Shown piece after piece: positions 61,119 to 64,000 of a stretch of 64,000 bases of DNA; position 1 is the first letter of the stretch, and each line of letters opens with the position of its first letter. Where the stretch lies: assembly GCF_020023385.1 (NCBI RefSeq), contig NZ_JAIQCL010000006.1, positions 135,670 through 199,669 on the forward strand, written 5' to 3'. A model generated the notes under the pieces. That model was not told the origin of the DNA, did no database searches, and saw nothing but the letters and a program-made list of their open reading frames with translations. Source of the DNA: Planococcus circulans. GTDB lineage: Bacteria; Bacillota; Bacilli; Bacillales_A; Planococcaceae. A program made the position numbers and the translations under genes.

Positions 61119-63179
61119 TCAACATCCCGGACAACAGAATTTAACGAAAAACACGGTACCTTCTTCATTCGACTGTACATTGATTTTAGCATGATGGCGA
61201 GCGGCAATTGCATAAGAGACGCCCAGCCCCAGGCCGGTGCCATTATCTTTCGTGGTATAGAAAGGAGTGCCGATTTTCTTCAGGACTTCTGTGTCCATCC
61301 CTGCGCCTTGATCGCGGATTTCCAGTACGACAGTGTCTTTCTCTTCAATATAGGTGCGAATCGACAGCATCTTGCCCGGCTGCATCGCTTCCAAGCCATT
61401 TCTGCACAGGTTGATGAGCAATTGACGGATTTCATCCCGGTTCAAGAACATTTCGGGTATCTCCTGCGTCTCGAATTCGATGATTTTGTTTTGGTTGAAG
61501 GTATCGATTTCCAATAGAGGTGCGATATCATAGATGATGGCATTTAAATCCTGCATCTTCAATTCCGATGAACGCGTATTTCCCATCGAGAGAAATTCTG
61601 AAATGATGGAGTTGGCGCGATCCAATTCATCAATCATGAGCTCGAAGTAAGTAGCGTATTTCTTCAATCCCTGATCATTTGTAAGCAATTGAAGGAAGCC
61701 CCGGACCGTGGTCATTGGATTACGGATTTCATGGCTGATTCCCGCAGCCATCTGGCCGATCAATTCAAGATTCGATAAGCGTTTCAGTTCATTTTCATAG
61801 TTCTTTTTTTCTGTGGTGTTTTTGCAAAGGCAACAGATGCCATCGTCAAAAGGATAGGCGACCACTTCAAAGCAACAGCCCTCCGCTGATGAAACTTCAA
61901 AATGCACAGGAACCCGCTCCGACATCGCCCGGTAAAGCTCACCATGCAGAACGGGATTGAGTGTATCCGAATACACATCCCATATGCTTTGCCCCAACAC
62001 GTTCTCGGATACTTTTCCTTTTGGTAGATACTGATGCTGGTTGATGTAGATGAATTCCCAGTTCTTGTTCAGCGCGAAGAAACCATCCGTTATGCTTTCG
62101 ATGACGCTGGTGACTTTGTCGTTGGCAGTCGCCAATTCATTTGTACGTCTTTTCACACGCAATTCCAGTTGATCCATATACGTTAAATTTGAATAGCTGA
62201 GGGCTGTCGCATCAACAATGGAATGCGCCAGGTGGACCTGGGATTTTTCGTCCGACTGGAGGGTCTCCATTAAACAGGCAATGGCAATAAACCCGAAAAC
62301 TTCTCCTTTCGAAATCATCGGAATCAGCAGCAGTCGGCATCTTTCCTCACTCGGTATAAACTTGACTGTTCTGTTGATCATCACTTCATGGATAATGTTT
62401 TCAGTGCTTTGATTCGCCTGGATATCCTTCAGTGCATTCTTCCATTCATCTTCTGTCCATTCAGACTCCTTGCTCATTCCTTTAAAACTGAGGACATTTT
62501 CTTTCTTCGGATCACTGAGAAAGGCAGCAACATTCGTGCAGTCCACGGTTTTGCCCAAATAATAAAAACAAGTATCCAAGGTTTCCTGGATGGTTGAGCA
62601 CATGGACAATTCGCGGTTGGCATCGAGCAACAGCTGCTTTTCTGCAAGCAAATGCTCTTTCTGCTTTAAGTTATTGGCGTTTTGAATAGCGACCGCTGCC
62701 ATATTGACATATGCTTCTACACTTTGTATCTGCAGTTCTGTAATGTCCATGGGTTTTCCACAATCGAATAGAAAGACCAGTCCAAAGAGATGCTCCTCAT
62801 AAATGATTGGGAGCCCGAGCAGTGAATGGATATTGAATGCAGCGACAGCTGACGGGTCGGGTCGTTTATCCCTCGATGTATCGGGAATATAAATCGTCTG
62901 CTTCGTAGTTAAGATGTCTTTAGCGAAGCGATCTGTTTCACTATTGATTTTCTGGGAAGAGATGGCGTGCCCGTTGATGAAATCAGGTTTTCCGGCTACC
63001 GCCCTGAAATGGCCATCTTCATCAGGCAGATAGATACCGACAGAATCGCATTGAACGATCTCTTCGGAGATTGCAACCGTGACATGCTTTAATACTTCAT
63101 GCAGTTCCAACTTCGTATTGATGATTTTCGTCAGTTCTGCCAGTCTTGAATATCTACTTTGTTCTTTTAACATAGTCAT
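61119..63179 (-). CDS. GAF/PAS sensor histidine kinase
   Basis: A 686-residue soluble kinase. A GAF domain covers about 15-165, a second GAF-like region about 180-340, a PAS domain about 355-460, then HisKA with the phospho-acceptor GISHEIRNPMTT and HATPase motifs NLCRNGLEA (N box), DQGAGMD (G1) and GTGLGLG (G2). There is no membrane helix. The protein ends in CCPGC, an unusual Cys-rich tail that could be redox-sensitive. No response regulator is adjacent; the kinase could feed a phosphorelay such as the Spo0F type. Confidence 0.9.
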   Translation of the reverse strand: MTMLKEQSRYSRLAELTKIINTKLELHEVLKHVTVAISEEIVQCDSVGIYLPDEDGHFRAVAGKPDFINGHAISSQKINSETDRFAKDILTTKQTIYIPDTSRDKRPDPSAVAAFNIHSLLGLPIIYEEHLFGLVFLFDCGKPMDITELQIQSVEAYVNMAAVAIQNANNLKQKEHLLAEKQLLLDANRELSMCSTIQETLDTCFYYLGKTVDCTNVAAFLSDPKKENVLSFKGMSKESEWTEDEWKNALKDIQANQSTENIIHEVMINRTVKFIPSEERCRLLLIPMISKGEVFGFIAIACLMETLQSDEKSQVHLAHSIVDATALSYSNLTYMDQLELRVKRRTNELATANDKVTSVIESITDGFFALNKNWEFIYINQHQYLPKGKVSENVLGQSIWDVYSDTLNPVLHGELYRAMSERVPVHFEVSSAEGCCFEVVAYPFDDGICCLCKNTTEKKNYENELKRLSNLELIGQMAAGISHEIRNPMTTVRGFLQLLTNDQGLKKYATYFELMIDELDRANSIISEFLSMGNTRSSELKMQDLNAIIYDIAPLLEIDTFNQNKIIEFETQEIPEMFLNRDEIRQLLINLCRNGLEAMQPGKMLSIRTYIEEKDTVVLEIRDQGAGMDTEVLKKIGTPFYTTKDNGTGLGLGVSYAIAARHHAKINVQSNEEGTVFFVKFCCPGC

Positions 63180-63453
63180 ACGCTCCGCTCTTGATCCTTA
63201 CGAAATAGTAACGATGATTTTGGAGATTTTTTTTATTTCATGAGGATATGATGTCAGTAGCTTACCATAAATTATTTTGCTTTGGCTGAAATTTTTCACT
63301 TAGCGGCTTTGCTTATCTTTTTCCGGAAACAATATGCTGAAGTTGACGAGAGAAGGATTTAGGGTCCTTATGTTGATTTACGCTGGCAAAATAACGTGGT
63401 AAAATCTCCCGATCAGTACTCCCTTGCCCCATTGGTAGTCTCACCTGCCTGCT
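63180..63453. other. Intergenic region before the DMT gene
   Basis: About 275 bases with no gene seen on either strand; it probably contains the promoter of the histidine kinase gene. Confidence 0.45.
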
Positions 63454-63579
63454 TTAATTGGAAGCTACTTTTATTTCATTATAAACAAAAGAACCGGTTT
63501 TTTCGGCACATTCAATTATTTTATACAGTTCAGGTAATTCCCGCCTAGGTTTACTTAAAGCCTTTTCGATATGGGACAT
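63454..63579 (-). CDS. Candidate 41-residue protein of unknown function
   Basis: A frame with ATG 63579 and AAAAGGA 3 bases upstream. The product is basic in its first half (MSHIEKALSKPRRELPELYK) and has a single Cys. It is divergent from the DMT transporter gene at the window end. Its length is too small to judge family; support is only the start context and the residue balance. Confidence 0.35.
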   Translation of the reverse strand: MSHIEKALSKPRRELPELYKIIECAEKTGSFVYNEIKVASN

Positions 63580-63641
63580 ATGTCCTTTTCGGTTTTTTAA
63601 TCTTCTCTTACTGTAAAATGAAAGAAAGGTGTGTGATCTGG

Positions 63642-64000
63642 ATGAGAGGAATCTTTTTTGCCCTGGCAGGCGGCTTTTTCCTGACCTTCCAGAGTGTTGC
63701 AAATGCCACAATCAGTACTGGCATCGGTACCTGGCAGGCAGCGACGATGACACAGTTCACCGGCTTTGTGCTGGCGCTGTTGATTGTTGTTATGCTGGGG
63801 GACCGTTCGTACCTCAATTTAAAAACAGTACCGCCTCTTTACGCATCCGGTGGAATGCTGGCAGCGGTCGTCCTTTACAGCAACATGACAGCGGTCCACC
63901 GGATGGGCGTGACGCTGACCATCGGCATCTTCCTGATTGCCCAGTTGGTTGCGGCAGTCATGATCGACAGTAAAGGCTGGTTCGACATGGCCAAGCAACG
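63642..64000 (+). CDS. YdcZ-type DMT transporter (cut by the window end)
   Basis: The first 119 codons of a membrane protein that continues past the window. It starts MRGIFFALAGGFFLTFQSVANATIS and has about four hydrophobic segments with a GVTLTIGIFLIAQL segment, the pattern of the DUF606/YdcZ branch of the drug/metabolite transporter superfamily. The ATG at 63642 follows AAAGGTG. The substrate is unknown; YdcZ proteins are small exporters, often encoded as pairs. Confidence 0.8.
   Translation, partial: MRGIFFALAGGFFLTFQSVANATISTGIGTWQAATMTQFTGFVLALLIVVMLGDRSYLNLKTVPPLYASGGMLAAVVLYSNMTAVHRMGVTLTIGIFLIAQLVAAVMIDSKGWFDMAKQ

Noticed and set aside
63629-63973. Cys/Arg-rich frame overlapping the last gene
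   Set aside because: It is a frame-shifted shadow of the YdcZ-type transporter gene, whose frame has the ribosome binding site and a membrane-protein pattern.
1-64000. CRISPR arrays, tRNA or rRNA genes, prophage or toxin-antitoxin modules
   Set aside because: No regular repeat-spacer pattern, no cloverleaf-like sequence with CCA-type ends and no phage or classical toxin-antitoxin gene pair was seen on either strand.

Overview
The window looks like a chromosomal segment of a low-to-moderate GC member of the Bacillales, most likely the family Planococcaceae (Planococcus or a close relative). This rests on protein character (YhgE/Pip, HxlR, DUF948, DUF2294, DUF4181 and SLH-domain families), strong Gram-positive ribosome binding sites, a TPP riboswitch, a SigB-type promoter and a ba3-type oxidase with a IIa subunit. 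The genus is an inference. I saw no rRNA, tRNA, CRISPR array, phage or intact insertion sequence.

Positions 1-5.5 kb hold an arsenic island. A minus-strand operon (arsR, arsC, arsD, arsA, a HesB/IscA-like gene) faces a second arsR with an FAD monooxygenase. No arsB or acr3 pump gene is present. Positions 5.6-14.1 kb hold the most interesting locus. It carries a YnjB/YnjC/YnjD-like ABC transporter with a split permease, a TVP38/TMEM64 membrane protein and a MerA-like flavoprotein fused to a DUF1499 domain. Divergent from these lie a YnjF-like CDP-alcohol phosphatidyltransferase and a flavoprotein of the family that elsewhere forms the N-terminal half of SelD fusions. The set parallels the E. 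coli ydjXYZ-ynjABCDE/ynjF neighbourhood, whose function is not established.

Positions 14.2-18.2 kb are the thiazole branch of thiamine synthesis (tenI, thiO, thiS, thiG, thiF) under a TPP riboswitch with its terminator. Positions 18.3-29.6 kb mix small membrane and lipoproteins, RraA-like and DUF948 proteins (the latter with a SigB promoter), two paralogous universal stress proteins, HxlR, and a multi-PAS GGDEF protein. Positions 29.8-39 kb hold a YhgE/Pip protein with its Rrf2 regulator, a TetR/MFS pair sharing one operator motif, a stress-type SDR, and two paralogous double-DUF2294 proteins.

Positions 39-48 kb carry a DUF3221 lipoprotein, an orphan SdhB, MscS, a membrane-anchored metallo-beta-lactamase-fold hydrolase, a rifamycin phosphotransferase (rph) with a leader hairpin, and a membrane-anchored PstS-like protein. 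Around 49 kb an orphan gene is bracketed by two copies of the same palindrome. A LysR/YeiH divergent pair, an SLH protein, GNAT, EamA, APH-fold, DUF305 and two Nudix genes follow. Positions 57.9-61 kb hold a ba3-type heme-copper oxidase operon, including a 51-residue IIa subunit. It is divergent from a 30-residue membrane peptide across a region with two FNR/CRP-like palindromes. A GAF-PAS histidine kinase and the start of a YdcZ-type DMT gene close the window.
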